A DNA stretch of 60,123 nucleotides, taken from assembly GCA_026770575.1 (NCBI GenBank), contig MU657224.1, positions 125,189 through 185,311 of the forward strand, read 5' to 3'. The notes beneath the pieces are model-generated. The model saw only the letters and a program-made list of their open reading frames with translations. It was not told the DNA's origin and made no database searches. The position numbers and the translations under genes were made by a program. The stretch's first letter is position 1. Each line of letters starts with the position of its first letter. Source of the stretch: Pelagophyceae sp. CCMP2097. Taxonomy: Eukaryota > Sar > Pelagophyceae. Below are positions 45,707 through 58,100 of this stretch, one piece after another.

Positions 45707-48700
45707 ATGGCGCGGCCCGGGATGTTAGTATGGTGCATCTGCCTAGCGAGCGTGGCAGACGGATTGGTGGCGGCCACCGGGGCGGCGGGCCTCGACGGCG
45801 AGCTTTTGGCACTGAGGGGAAAAGGCGAAGTAAACGATTCGCTGGACGATTCTGCAATGCAAGGCGAGCTGAGGGCGTTAAGGGCAAAGTACGCGCCGAT
45901 CCAAGCCACCGAAACGGACGCGCGCGCCGCCGCCGCCGCCGCCGCGCTCGCCGAAGCCTGCCCGCCGCGCGACCGCAAACGCGCCGCGGCGACGCGCGAG
46001 GTCATCCTGCGCGACGGGGCCCGTGCGTGCGGTCGCGCGGGCGGCCGCGGCGACGCTTCTGGTTTTTCCGACCTGCGACGCCCAGCGTCGACGCGGCGAA
46101 AACCATATGCAACCCCTGGGCCAGGTCCCCGCCCCGGGTCCCTAGGCCAAGTCCCCAGACCAGGTCCCTGCGCTATGTCACCGGACTAGGCCCCCGGACC
46201 AGGTCGCTGGACCAGGTCCCGAGTACGGCCCCTGACGAGGTCCCTTCTGCAAGGTCTCTAGTACCAGGCCCCTCGTACGGTCCCTCTCCGGTCCCTACGA
46301 CGGTCCCTTGTACGAGGTCTCTAGTACCCCTCGTACCAAGGCCCACGTACCAAGCCCTTGGTACCAGGCCCCTCGACGCCGACCGGGGCCCCTCTCCGGT
46401 ATCTCCCTCGCGGCGTGCCCGCGATGCCCGCGCCCCCCTGGGGCTCCCGTAGCTCCTCTCGCCTTTCTGCGCGTCCCGAGAAGCTCCGCGCAGGTGGTGC
46501 ATCGACGTCTGGGACCAGACGGACTATGGCGTCCGGCGCGGAGCCGCGTCCGAACGGCGATCCCGGGAGAGGCCGAGCGGCGACCGTTTCGACGGCCGTT
46601 GGCCTCCCGAACGCCGCTTCAAGGCCTCCCGGTCGGCGGTTCGGCCCCCTGTCAGCGTGGTGACGTAGGTCGTTTGGGCACCCGCAGGGCATGTGCTACG
46701 CGGGTTTTGACGGATCGTTCGTGTACCTGCCGATCCCCAAGGTCTGTAATGTCCTCAAACTCACCGCAGTCCCCAACGGACCTTGTCCTAGGTCGCCACG
46801 ACCACGGGCCGCGCATGGGCGCGCGGGGCCTACGACGACGCCCAACGCGCGGCATCGCATTTGCCACGGGCCGCCCGTATAGGCGGCGTCCAGAGGCGTC
46901 TTTTGGAAAATCTCATACAGGCTGGAAATCGTATCGAGGCTGTTTAGAACACGTTTGGAAAGGCGTCTTTTGCAGCGTCTACGGGTTTCTCTGGGGTTGT
47001 CGCGTGGCTCATTCCGACTGTCGTAGCGTGGCTCATCCCGACGGGATCCAAACCGATCGCCGACCGCAACGCCGGCGCGGCCGTCGACGCCCGTGTCCAC
47101 CGTTGGAAAACCCGAAGCGGAAAGCCCGAAGCGGAAAACGCGAAGCGGAAAAGCCGAAGCGTCACGAGGCGACGCCCATCGCCGCGGCGGTGATGGCGCT
47201 CGCCGCGTGGGTGGCGCCAGAGTCACGCGTGGGGGGTGCACGACAAGACGAGGTTGACATATCTTTGGCCTTTTTAGAGCCCGACTCGGTTTACAGCAGA
47301 CTAGGTTTACAGATCGCTCCCTCGTGCTGTGCGCCACTCGGCCGTTCAGTTTGCGTTTCTGCGCGACCCCGCCGCCCGTTTCGCGAGCGGCTGGCGCGAA
47401 ATTCTCGCCTACGAGCGCGGGCCCACCGATGCGCGAAGGGCCTGGGGGCGACGAGTGATACGGCAAAGGCCGTATTGCGCCGCGCCACGACGGGAAACCC
47501 GCGGCCCAAGACGGGAAACCCGCGAAGAAAGACGTCTCAAGTCTCATCAAGGCCCAGGGAGGGGCCGAAAAGAAGGGGGGCGCTCAAGGGTCGACTCATC
47601 GTCGCCGCGACGGGGCATGTAGGTTTTACGCCAACGCGACCGCTGCTCACTTTGGCGGTGGCGACGGCTCCGGCAAGGGCGCGCGCGGGCGTTTGGCGCG
47701 GCCGGCGGCGCGCGACCGCGCGCTCGGGTCGGCGGTGCGGGATCTGGCGTGTGATTTGGACTGGAACGAACACCTCACGCCGCAAGTGAGTCCTTTGTTG
47801 ACCCCGAGTTGGAACTCGGGTTTGTTCGACCCAAAGTTGCAAACCTCTTGCCGCAAGTTTTGCCTGTTTTGTTCGACCCAAAGTTGCAAGTCTGCAACCA
47901 ATTGGTACGACTCGAGTCACTTGGTGGAAGAATCTCGCGCCCGACTGAGAGACCGACGCTCGAAAGGAGACGTCCGGGAGTGAGAGACCGACGCTCGAAA
48001 GGAAGAAGCCCGGAAATATTCTCCGGAAAGGTCGACGGCCGCTGAGGACCGTCTCAGGGATCGTCTGCCTGGACCGTCGACAGACCATCGACGGACCTTC
48101 TTCGGGACCGTCTCCGGGACCATCTCCGGGACTGCCGACGGACCGTCTCCGGGACCGTTTCCGGGGCCGCCGACGGACCGTCTCCGGGACCGTCTCCAGG
48201 ACCGTCTCTGGGACCGTCGACTGCCGCAGAAAACTGCCTACGGGCTCGTCTCCGAGACCATCTCCGGGACTGCCAATGGACCTTGCCCGGGACTCGTCTG
48301 CCTGGACCGTCGACAGACCGTCGACGGACCGTCTTCGGGATCGTCTCTGGGACCGTCTCTGGGACCGTCTCCGGGACCGCCGATGGACCGTCTCCGGGAC
48401 CGTCTCCGGAACCGCCGATGGGCCGTCTCCGGGACCGTCTCTGGGACCGCCGACGGACTGTCTCCGGGGCCGTTTCCGGGACCGCCGACGGACCGTCTCC
48501 AGTCCCGGCGACCATGGCTCCGGGACTGCTCGGCGGACCGTCTCCGGGACCGTCCTTTCTTTGGGTGTTGCAGAAGCGCGAGGCCTCGGGACGACCGCCG
48601 CGAGCAAGCCGGACGCCCTGCGATGGCCGGGGCGGCGCGCCGCGGGAGGCGTCCCCCGGAAAGACCCCCTCGCCGCGGCGAGGGCCCGCCGCCTTTGCGC

Positions 48701-49386
48701 GACTTTGACTCAGGCCAACTTTTTACCGGTCGAGTTCCTCTCGTCGCCATTCTCCTTCGTCATCCCGCAAGAGCGCATCGACGCAACGCTCCCAACGCTC
48801 GCCCGCCTCGCGAACCTCTCGCGGGTGCGCCCCAAAGGCGTTTGCCGAAAGCGCGATTGCGGCAAATCAGGCGTCAACGTCCTTCGCCGCCGGCGACCGC
48901 GAGGACCGCAAAGGCGCGGGCCCCGGGCGGAGCAACGCGCGTGGCGGCTGGCCGCAGGCGGAGGATTTACGGGGGAGCATGGACCGTGCGTACTCACTTC
49001 GCAAGGAAGTCGTATGACACGAGTCGTACGACCCGCGTCGGAGCGGGCCGGCGGCGCGCAACTTTGCGAGAGGCCGCGGTCCCGAGGCCGCGGCGGTTGG
49101 CCGACGCACACGCTAGGCTTCGACGCCGAGGCGAATGGCGCATCGCGCGGCGCATCGCACGACCGGCCGCCGTGAGTCGCACGCGAGCAGGCGGGCGGCC
49201 TCCTCCAACGACTTGTTGAGCGGCCCCCGCGTGCCGTTTCGACGCCGGCGTAGGACGCGGTGGCTCTGGTGCTGGGCACACTCCAAAGACTACGCCCTCC
49301 TCCGCGCGGGGCCGCGCCGCATCGGGAAACCCGGACCGCCAAAACGAGTCGCGAGCAGCATCAAGGGTCCCTTTGAGGCGCAGTGA
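45707..49386 (+). CDS. Sulfotransferase-family protein (Sulfotransfer_2-like), multi-exon
   Basis: The first exon (from 45707) encodes a signal-peptide/anchor (MLVWCICLASVADGLVA) and a coiled stretch, as in Golgi type II enzymes. Further recognisable exons: 46688-46741 with FVYLPIPK, the usual 5'-phosphosulfate loop; 47350-about 47460 with FAFLRDPAARFASGWREILA, the 3'-phosphate motif (RDP..R..S); 47623-47785 (DLDWNEHLTPQ); 48714-48823 (ANFLPVEFLSSPFSFVIPQE); and 49254-49386 (CWAHSKDYALLRAG) ending at 49386. The order fits membrane-bound carbohydrate sulfotransferases using PAPS. Two introns carry minisatellites (46100-46400, and the 928-bp intron 47786-48713). Several internal junctions (46020-46688, 46742-47349, 48824-49253) are unresolved, so the model is incomplete. 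Confidence 0.62.
46100..46400 (+). repeat. GACCAGGTCCC-type minisatellite
   Basis: Units such as CCAGGTCCC, CCCGGACCAGGTCGC and TACCAGGCCCCTCGTACGG recur every 16-25 bp, in the presumed first intron of the sulfotransferase-like gene. It is a different sub-family from the CCGTCTC repeats elsewhere. Confidence 0.65.
48040..48560 (+). repeat. CCGTCTCCGGGA minisatellite filling an intron
   Basis: A 12-bp unit GGGACCGTCTCC and relatives (GGACCGTCGACAGACCGTCG, GGGACTGCCGACGG) repeat through most of the 928-bp intron 47786-48713. Flanking exons join in phase between CTC ACG CCG CAA and GCC AAC TTT. The sub-family is nearly the same as in the CH-gene intron at 6.7-7.3 kb. Confidence 0.8.
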
Positions 49387-50212
49387 TCACGGAGCGGTCG
49401 CCGCCGCGCTCGCGTGGTCACGGAGCGGGATTAGGCGCGTTTTACGCTCCCCCGAAGTGGTGCGACGCCGCCTGGCGCGCCCTACTAGACTTCCAAAGTA
49501 TCGCCAAACGAAACCGTTTTCAAAATAATTGAAAAGAACCAGTGATTGGCGTTCGTGGCCCAACAGAGAGTGGCTGCTTCTTCTTCTTCTTCTTCTTCTT
49601 GTGGTCGACCGTCGGTCTCGACGACGAGGCGATGGAGCAGCCTCGGGCGACGGGCTGCCTTAGCCCGGTCGTGCAAGTGAGCGGTCGTCTCCTCTCCGAA
49701 TATATAGCGAATGGCACAGCGGATCGATTGATCGAACTTGCGGACAACTTGGACAATGGACATATTACGGCCGCTGATTTGGCCGTCTCTGATCCGTTTC
49801 TGCAGTTCATGCACGTTCTTCGAGAGGCAGAGGACCCTCCCGCGTGAAAACCCGCGTCCCAACGCGGTGGCGTCGATTTTCTCGATTGCGCGTGAAACGA
49901 CGACGCTAGTCCTCGATTGAAACTCGGGCTCACTTTACCGCACTCTTTAGGGACTACAAATTCACTTGGCCGGTGTATGGCTTGCCGCGCACCGTCGTCG
50001 AGGCCGAGGCGCGCCGGACTGCCGAGGCCGAGGCGCGCCGGACTGCCGGCACGTGAGGCCGCGGCCGCGCGCCGCGGGCCGGCGCCGACCTGCGAGACGC
50101 GAAGAGTCGACGCCGCCTCGGTTTGCCCTCTCGGGGCCACCGCGGGCCACGCCCCGAGCCATCGCCCCGCCGTGGGTGCACCCTAAGCAAGTTTTACTCT
50201 GGAATCCTACTA

Positions 50213-50252
50213 GTTGCTTGCTTAAGATCCACCCTGGGTGGGGCTGGCCCAA
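50213..50252 (+). repeat. Dispersed palindromic-core repeat, copy 3
   Basis: It matches 316-356 and, inverted, 3403-3444 over about 36 bp including GCTTGCTTAAGATCC and the CCACCCTGGGTGGGG palindrome. The similarity ends abruptly at the GCCC just after it. Confidence 0.55.
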
Positions 50253-50799
50253 GAGGGTATGCCTGACTCATCGGTTCCAAAGGCTGGCTCCCGGACCAAA
50301 GGGTCCGGATGCCATGCCGCGGGAGTGGTTCCACAAGGCCACTCTCGAAAAGTGAGAGACTCTCTCGAGGCGAGCCCCTCTTAGTGCTCCGAAGGTGCAA
50401 TCGGCAAGAGTCGGTCCGCTGCCGCAGTCACAGCATCCTCGCCGTCGGTCGTCGGGCGTCGAGAAGGCAGTGCGCCGTGTCCTACGACGTCGAGGCCGCC
50501 GCGTCGGCGCCGCCGCCGCGCAGCCGACGGCCGCTGCGGCCGAAAAGGCCGCGGCGCGGCGACGCCCTTGGCCGTCCGACTCTTCGCCGTGGATGCTGCG
50601 GTCGCTGACGGCGGGAAACTCGCCGACGGCGCGGAGAAAGTCGCCGACGGCGCGGCCGCGCTTCGCCGGTGGCGCGGGACCACCAACAAGAAACACCACG
50701 GCCAGGGGATGTACGCTCGCCGCGAAATCGCCTCGACGCGTGGGGCGCCGTATCGGGCCGTCCAAGGGCCGCATACGACCGTTTAGGCCCTAGTAATTT

Positions 50800-51660
50800 A
50801 GGGCCGTCTTCAGGGCCGTCTCGAGGACCGTCTCGAGGACCGTCTCGCGGCCGTCTCGAGGGCCGTCTCGAGGGCCGTCTCGAGGTTCGTCTCGAGGCCG
50901 TCTTGGGTTTGGCTCAGGGCCGTCTTGGGGCTGTCTCGAAGACCACCTCGAGGCGGCCGTCTCGAGGCCGTCTAATAGGTCGTCTCGGACCCGTCTCGAG
51001 GACCGTTTCGAAGCCGTCTTGGGTCCGTCTCGAGAAGAGTGTCGATCGTCTCGAAGGCCGTCTCGAAAGCCGTTTCAAGGCCGTCTCGGGCCCGTCTCGA
51101 GGCCGTCTTCGTGACCGTCGTGAGAGCCATCGTGAGACTGTCTCTAGGACCGCCTCGAAGGCCGTCTCTAGGACCGCCTCGAATGCCGTCTCGAGGCCGT
51201 CTTGGGACCGTCTCGAGGGCATCTCGAGGCCATCACGAGGACCGTCTTGAGGGGTTCTTGGGGCCGTCTAGAGGCCGTCTCGGAGAACGTTTCGAGGGCC
51301 GCCTCGAGGGCCGTCGTGAGGACAGTCGCGAGGACCGAGGTCGCCTCGAGGCCCGTCTCGAGGCCGTCTCGAGGGCCATCTTCAGGTCCGTTTCGAGGCC
51401 ATCGAAGGCCCGTCTCAAAGACCGTCTTTTCGGCCGTCTGTCGTCACAAAGAGGGCGTCAAGAGGCCATTTTGGGGCCGTCTCGAAGACCGTGAGGCCAT
51501 CGGGACGTCGTCTATACGTCGTCGAGAGGCAGTCGAGACGGATCGTTTCGAGGCTGCCTCGGGACCGTCTCGAGGCCGTATAGACGTCGCCTCGAGGACC
51601 GTATTGAGCATCGTCGAGAGGCCGTATAGAAGTCGTCTGAAATTCGTCTCAGCGACCGTC
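50800..51660 (+). repeat. GGCCGTCTCGAGGG minisatellite, intergenic
   Basis: About 860 bp of imperfect GGGCCGTCTCGAG / GGACCGTCTCGAGG / GAGGCCGTCTTGGG units of 12-20 bp. Unlike the other tracts no gene is seen around it, though a long intron of an unrecognised gene cannot be excluded. Confidence 0.75.
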
Positions 51661-52148
51661 GTCAACCCGCACGCGCAGAAAACCCGCACGCGCAGAAAAC
51701 ACACCCAACCACAAAACATCGGCCACCCCCCGGCCCACACTATGCTTGTATGCCTAGCCCGCGATCGCACGCCTCGGCGTGCGTGTACAAGGCCCGCCCG
51801 CCCTCGAACTGAGCCGCCGGAAGACAATACCAGCCGGCTGACAATATGTGCTGTATACAACCGACCGGGGTGCCATTCAGTGAGGCGGACGAGTCGGATG
51901 ACTCGTCGCTCCTGCTTCGGGCCGTAGCCCGGTATGCGGAGGCGTCTCTTTCCCGGGATATAAAAAATCGACCCTCACCTCAGGCGTGGAGGGACCCTCA
52001 CCTCAGGCGTGGAGGGACCGATGCCTCTCCCTGCTGCTCGGTGGCTCCCTTCGGAACTCGCTGCTGCTGCTCTGTGGCTCCCTTTGGAGCCTGGAAATCG
52101 ACGCCCTTGGATGATGAGTAGAACGAGGCGTCTCGGGCTTGCTTATGA

Positions 52149-55100
52149 TTACGAGGCGTCTCTGGCCTGTCTGCTCAGCGTCCGCTTGTTCGCGCTGGCC
52201 TTGTCTTTTTTCTTCGAGGGCACCTTTGTTTTTTCCACCTCTGGCACCGAGAGCAGCGCCTTTGCGTCTTTGCGCCTTTTTGGGAGCCAGAGCAGATCGA
52301 GAGCGTCGTCTCGGTTCGAGTAGGCGTAGAGGACTTTGGCAGATTCGCAGGCTTCGTCCAGAATTTCCAAGTATGACCGAAGCGCCCCTCGATGCGCCGC
52401 CGGCGCCGCCTCGAGCAGCTCCACTGCCTCGCCTCGGTCTTCGACGAACTTTTGACCAAAGAGACGAAGCAAAGCCTACGTTCAAACGTTGCAGCACGTC
52501 AGAGTTTCGGTCTTCGAGACGCTGCTTTCTCGGAAAGACGCTGCTTTCTCGGACGAGTGGCGCGTCGACGGCGCAGCACGCAAAGCGCGTCTCAATTGGG
52601 GCGTCTTGCGGCGCGAAAGCGGCGCGGTCGACGCCCGCCCCCTCTAAGGCTGATGCAATGCGCCTCATAGTCCTCGCGTCGTCGCACGACGATTCGTCGG
52701 CGCGCCTTTTGTGATGCGCCGCGCGGGGCGTCTTTTTCAGCGACGCCGAGCCTCCGAAGAAGCGAACGCGGACCGCGCACTCGGACGCCGCGCCGGCGTC
52801 GTCTTTTTCAGCGTCGGACTCAAAGTCCGGGAGCGGTCTCGTCGCGGGGGACGCACTCGAAACGGACGCCGTCGAGGGCGAAAGAACGTCCGTGAGACGC
52901 TTCTGGCGATCCAAAACGTCGTGGTGCTCCCACTCCACGATGCGCTGGACGGCCTCGTGGAGGAACAGCGATTGGGCCTCGTTCTGCGACTCTTTGACTC
53001 GCCGAAGCGTCACTCGCCTCGACGCGGGAAAGTCGCGATGCACAAGCAGCAACCACGGCACGCCCCACTCGTGGCACAGCGCCTCTGCGGCGCCGCGCGC
53101 GGAAGCCTTGCGGCGCTTGTGCTGGGCGCCGAGTAAAAGGCGGCAGTCGAGCTGTTCCACCTAATGGAGGCCCTGTGAACACGTCCCTGTGAACTCGTCC
53201 CTGAGAACAGGTCCAATGAAAAGGCCCCACAGCGAGGCCCCGCGACAAGGCCCTACGAAGAGGCCCCGAGGACGAGGTCCGTATGACAAGGTTCTTGTGA
53301 CAAGAACCCTGCGAGCTCTGTGAAACACGGTCCCTGAGACGAGGTCCCCGTGACGAGGTCCCCGTGTACGAGGCCCCCGTGACGAGGCCCTGTGGCAAAG
53401 GCCCGTGACAGGGTCCCGTCACAACAACCCCGTCACACGGACCCCGTGACACGGTCCCCGTGACAAGGACCCTGTGTGGCACGGTCCCAAGAGTTCCCGT
53501 GAGACGTCCCATTGAACCGCCGCTCAAAGTCCCCACGGCGAGTCTGTTGGTTTGAATGGACCCTTGTCTGAATTTTTATCGTCCAGCGGAACCGTCTCTC
53601 AAAGGACCGCATCGGCCCTCTGTCGCGGAGGTCTGGTCGGCACCGCACCGAGGGGCCGTCCAGTAGAGGGACCATCCAAAGGGGTCGCCCAGAGAGACGC
53701 TTCGAGGGACTTCGAGGGTCCAGAGAGACCGTCCAGCGAGACCGACCAGAGGGGCGGTGTAGAGGGGCTGTCCAGAGGGACCGTCCAAAGGGGCCGTCCA
53801 GAGAGACGCTTCAGAGGGACTGTCTCGAGGGTCCAGAGAGATCGTCCAAAGAGTTTGTCCGAAAATACCGTCCAGCTGTTCAAATGGACTGTCCAAAGGG
53901 GCCGTCCAGAGAGACCGTCGATTGCCGACCGGAGAACGCCGTCGATTGCCGACGATCGGAGAACGCCGCTCGGCGACGACGGGAGAAGGCCTCTCGGGAC
54001 GCGGGAGTCGTACGCGGAGCGCGGCGTCGCGGAGGGCGGTGGCGACGGCGAGCTTTGCCGCGTCGCGTTGTCCGGCGCCGGCGGCGTCCGACTCGTCAAC
54101 TACGATGACATGCGGAGGCTTTTCCAGAAGATGCAGAGTCGTCGCCGCCGCACAAAGCGCGTCGACGTCGAACCGCGCTCCAACGGCGACGTAGCCCGCG
54201 GCCGCCGACGGCGGGGCATGGCGCGAGACGATGCCGTCGAAGCGGCCGCCGGAGGCCAGAATTGCCCCGTAAACGGTCGGCGCCGTGGTCTGCGCCGTCT
54301 GCGCCGGCCGAACCGAATGCACCAGGGTTTGTTCGAGTCCCTTTTCCCGCAATTTCGGCGTAGAACCGTTTGGCGAATGCACAAGGGCGAAGAAGAGGCC
54401 GTCGTCCGCAAAGGGCTCCGCGGCGACGAGGTCAAGGTCGACCTAGAGAGCGCGGTGCCTTTCGGAACGTCATTGCCTTTGGGAACGTCATTGCACCGTC
54501 TTTGAGAGACGCACGACGATTGCAGGTGGTTCGTTGGCGCCGAAGGCGACGCGCGCCATCTCCAGAGCGCACTGCAGCTCGAACAGCGCCGCGCCTGCGC
54601 GTTGCCTCGCCGTCGCCTCGGACGCCGCTGGCAGCGCCGCTGGCCCATCGTCGACTTCATCCACGAATTTTGAGATTGCGTCCTCGACCGCTTTTAAAAG
54701 AGTCGAAGCGTCGTGCTTGCCCCCTTTCAGCGCCTTGACCGCGTCTCGGAGCGACCGGGGCGCCTTTTCCGTGCAGAGCTCTGCCAGGGCGGATGCGAGG
54801 CCGGAATGCGACACGCGCAGCTCTGCGACGATGCCCAGGGCCCGGGGTAGACGTTGCGAGACCAACGCCAGCGTCTCGCCCTCGAGGCACGCCGAACCGC
54901 CGCGCTTGGCCACGACTGAATAAGCACACTCGTCCTTTTCAATCGAAGCGGAGACACTGGAAAAGGACGACGGATCTCGCCAAGAGGACGAGTGAAAAGC
55001 CTCGTCCAAAAAGACCGCGCCAAACTCAAAGCTCCGCACGGCGCCGCGCGACTTGAGCGAATCGCGCGTCGCGGCCCGCGCCTATGTTGAGCGCTCCGGA

Positions 55101-58100
55101 AGCGTGCCTGGTTCTCTGGGCCATAGTCTGGGTTTTCTGGGCCACGTCCTTAGGGCCATAAAAAGCCTCTTTGCGTTTATGCAAGACGATCCAGAGCCCG
55201 TCTTCAGGACGTAGGGCCATTCTCTCGCCAAAGAGGCCTTGACCCTCGAGAAGGACTGAGGCCATCTCAGGGATCGTCCCGAGGACTGTCTTCAGGATCC
55301 CGCCCCTCGGGGCTGTCGTGCAACCCGTCCTCGAGGGCCCCGTCCAGAGGCATTCCTCGAGCGCCCCGTCCAGAGGCATTCCTCGAGGGCCCCGTCCAGA
55401 GGCCACCTCGAGAACCGCCTCGAGGGCCCTCTTGTCTCAAGGGCCGTCACCGCCATCTTGTGGGCCGTCGAGAGCCCGTTGAGAAGACCGCAGCGCGTGG
55501 CCGTCTCCGGGACCGTCTCAAGGGCCGTCTTGAGGACCTCGGGGCCGTCTCGAGGCCACCTCGAGGGCCGCCTCGAGAATATCGTTTCGAGGCCACGTCG
55601 AGGGCCCGTCTTCGGGACCGCCTTGAGGACCGCCTCGAGGACCGCCTCGATTGAACCGTCTTCAGGACCGCCTCGAAGAACCCGCCTCAAGGACGCCTCA
55701 AGACCATCTCGTGGGTCGCCTCGAGACCTTTGGGCCGTCTTCGGGGCCGCCAAAGAGAAGGGTCTCGGGGCCGCCTCGAGGCCGTCCGAGCGCCGTCTTG
55801 CCAGACTCTTCAAAACGTCGTCTCGAGCCGGTCTTCAGGGCCGCCTCGAGGCCTTGTGAGGACCGTCTCTACGGCCGTCTCGAGGGCCGTCTCGAGGCCG
55901 TTGTACGGACCCCGCCTCGGGGCCGTCGTCAGACCCGTTCTCGAGGGCCATCTCGAGGACCGCCTCAAGGACCGTCTCGAAAACCGCCTCCAAGCCATTT
56001 ATGGGGTTGTCTCTACGGCCGTAGAGACGGCCGTCTCTACGGCCGTCCAAGTGACTTCCAAAGGAGCCCCCCGGACGGACTCCTGCGAGGCCTCTTTGGC
56101 GGCCAATGGCCTCTGCGTGGTCGCTTGCAAGCCTTTCAAGCTCTCCGCGCGGGCCCCTGCAAGATTGCGGCCACTTGCACTTTGCACGGTCGCTTGCAAG
56201 GCCTCTTTTCAGGGCCCGCCCTTTGCGACCGTCCTTTGTGACTGTCCTTTGCGACTGTCCAGGGGACGTCGCAGAGGGGGCGCAGTTCTCAGAGACTTGC
56301 GAATGGACCGTCCAAACACCCGTCGAGGAACCGCCGTCAAAGCGACCGTCGCAGAGAGACTGTCGCAGAGACGCTGGAAAGTTTGGCGAGGTCCTCCCCC
56401 CGGCTTTCGAGTCTGGGATGCCCGTTTTTGGCGCGGGCCAATGCAAAGGGTGAAATCAGCTCGCGTCTGAGCAACAAAACCGTCCCCTGCCGGTCCACGA
56501 CGCACGCCTCGCGCTGGGGCACGGCCGAGGCGGCCGCGCCAAATGGCGGCGGCCGCGGGCGGAGCGATGGCGAGGCAGATTCGACCGCGCCGTGCGCTTC
56601 AAACACGGCCCTCAGCGAAAAAGCCAGCGCCGCCTTTTTCCTCGGCTCGGGCCCGGCGTCGGGCCTCGAGTCATAAGAAGCGTCCGTGTGTTCCGGCGTC
56701 TGCGCGAGAAAGAGCGCGTCGAGTAAGACGTGGCGCGTCTTGGACCGGGGGTCCGTGAGGGACTTTTGCGCGTGCAGCAAGAGCGGTTTCTCGAGCTCAG
56801 TCCTCGCGGGCAACCACTGCGGCGCCCCGAGGACCGTCGAGGCGGACGGTCGGGAGGCCGCGTCCGTCGTGACGAGGGACTTTACTAACACGACGGCTCT
56901 GGATTCCACCGCCGTCGCAAACACGGCCCCTTGGTTCCGAAGCTGGGTCAGCCGCTCGATCCTCTCCATGGCCGTCGCAAAGGGCGGGTGAATAATTTCA
57001 AAGATGATAACCCCAAAGGAGAACATGTCCGCCGCGACGTCGTACCCCGTGGTCTTCCCGGCGACCTCCGGCGCCCGGTAGAGCGCCGTCCCGACGCCGC
57101 CCGTGAGCGACGTGGCCGAGTTTTCCAGGAACGAATCCGATTGGATGCAATCCACATCGTCCAAAGAGGACTTGGTGGTGGTGGCCAAGCCAAAGTCGCC
57201 GACTTTGATCGAAGAGTTGCCGTCCACAAACACGTTGGCCGGTTTCAAATCGCGGTGCACCGTCCCGGCCTCGTGCAGATAGGCCAACGCCTCGCACATT
57301 TCTCGGATCAAGCGCCAGACGTCGTCCACTCGTTTGCATAAAGTCCCGCGGTCGATCAATTCGCGCAAAGTCGTGGCGCAGAACTCCATTTGAATATAAA
57401 GCACTCGGTCTAATCCAAAGGCCTCGACGGCCGCCGGCTTCAAACGCGCGTGCGGCGGCCGGAGGTCGCCCTCGTCAGTCGCGCACGAGGCGCCGTCCTC
57501 CGCCTCGTCGTCGTCGGAGTCGTCGTCTTCGTCCTCGTCGGACCACTCTTCCAGCTTGTCCTTGTCGCTCTTCTGCTTGATGGCTTCGCCTTCGATCCAT
57601 GCTTGGTAGTAGCGGACGCAGTGCGGATGGAAGACGTTTGCGAGCGCTTCCACTTCGCGCAGCTGCTTCGTGACCTCTTTTCGCGTCGCCTGCCAGGGCA
57701 ACACGACCTTTTTCACGGCGTAAAACTTTTTGTCTAAACGATTTTGGCATTTCAAAACTTGGCCGAACCCGCCCCGACCTAAGATGTGCAGCTCCTTAAA
57801 GTCGCACGCGTAGCGCGAGCCCTCGGAAACGTCGCCGTCGGACTCGCCGAGCGCGCCAAACGACGCCGCCTCGAGCTTCTGCGCCGGCGAAGCGGCCCGT
57901 TTCGCCACCGTCGGAGGCGTGTGCGCCTCGTTGGGGTCCTCGACGAGCCTCGTGAGACGCATGAGATTCATCGCTTTTTCCTGTTCCAGCGCCGCGGCGC
58001 GCCTCAACCTCTGCCTCTCCTCCGCGCCGCGCCGGCGCTTTGCCTCGGATAATTGCGCCGTCCTGAAGTGCTGCAAGGCGTTGGTCTTCTGCAGAGCCTC

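Larger units (their letters stand above)
49387..52148. other. Gene-poor, repeat-rich region with minor ORFs
   Basis: A TTC microsatellite lies at about 49578-49600. A plus-strand frame from 49631 to 49847 encodes 71 aa (MEQPRATGCLSPVVQ, LLSEYIANGTADRLIELADN) with protein-like composition but no known domain. Another frame at 50568-50786 (MAVRLFAVDAAVADGGKLAD) is Ala-rich and probably chance. From 50800 to 51660 the region is a minisatellite. From 51670 to 51720 it is a CGCACGCGCAGAAAAC repeat. Near 51975-52020 a 22-bp unit (GACCCTCACCTCAGGCGTGG) is duplicated. No convincing gene. Confidence 0.4.

Noticed and set aside
50800..51660. CRISPR-like array
   Set aside because: Repeat units are imperfect, 12-20 bp, directly adjacent and without unique spacers of constant length, and the genome is eukaryotic.
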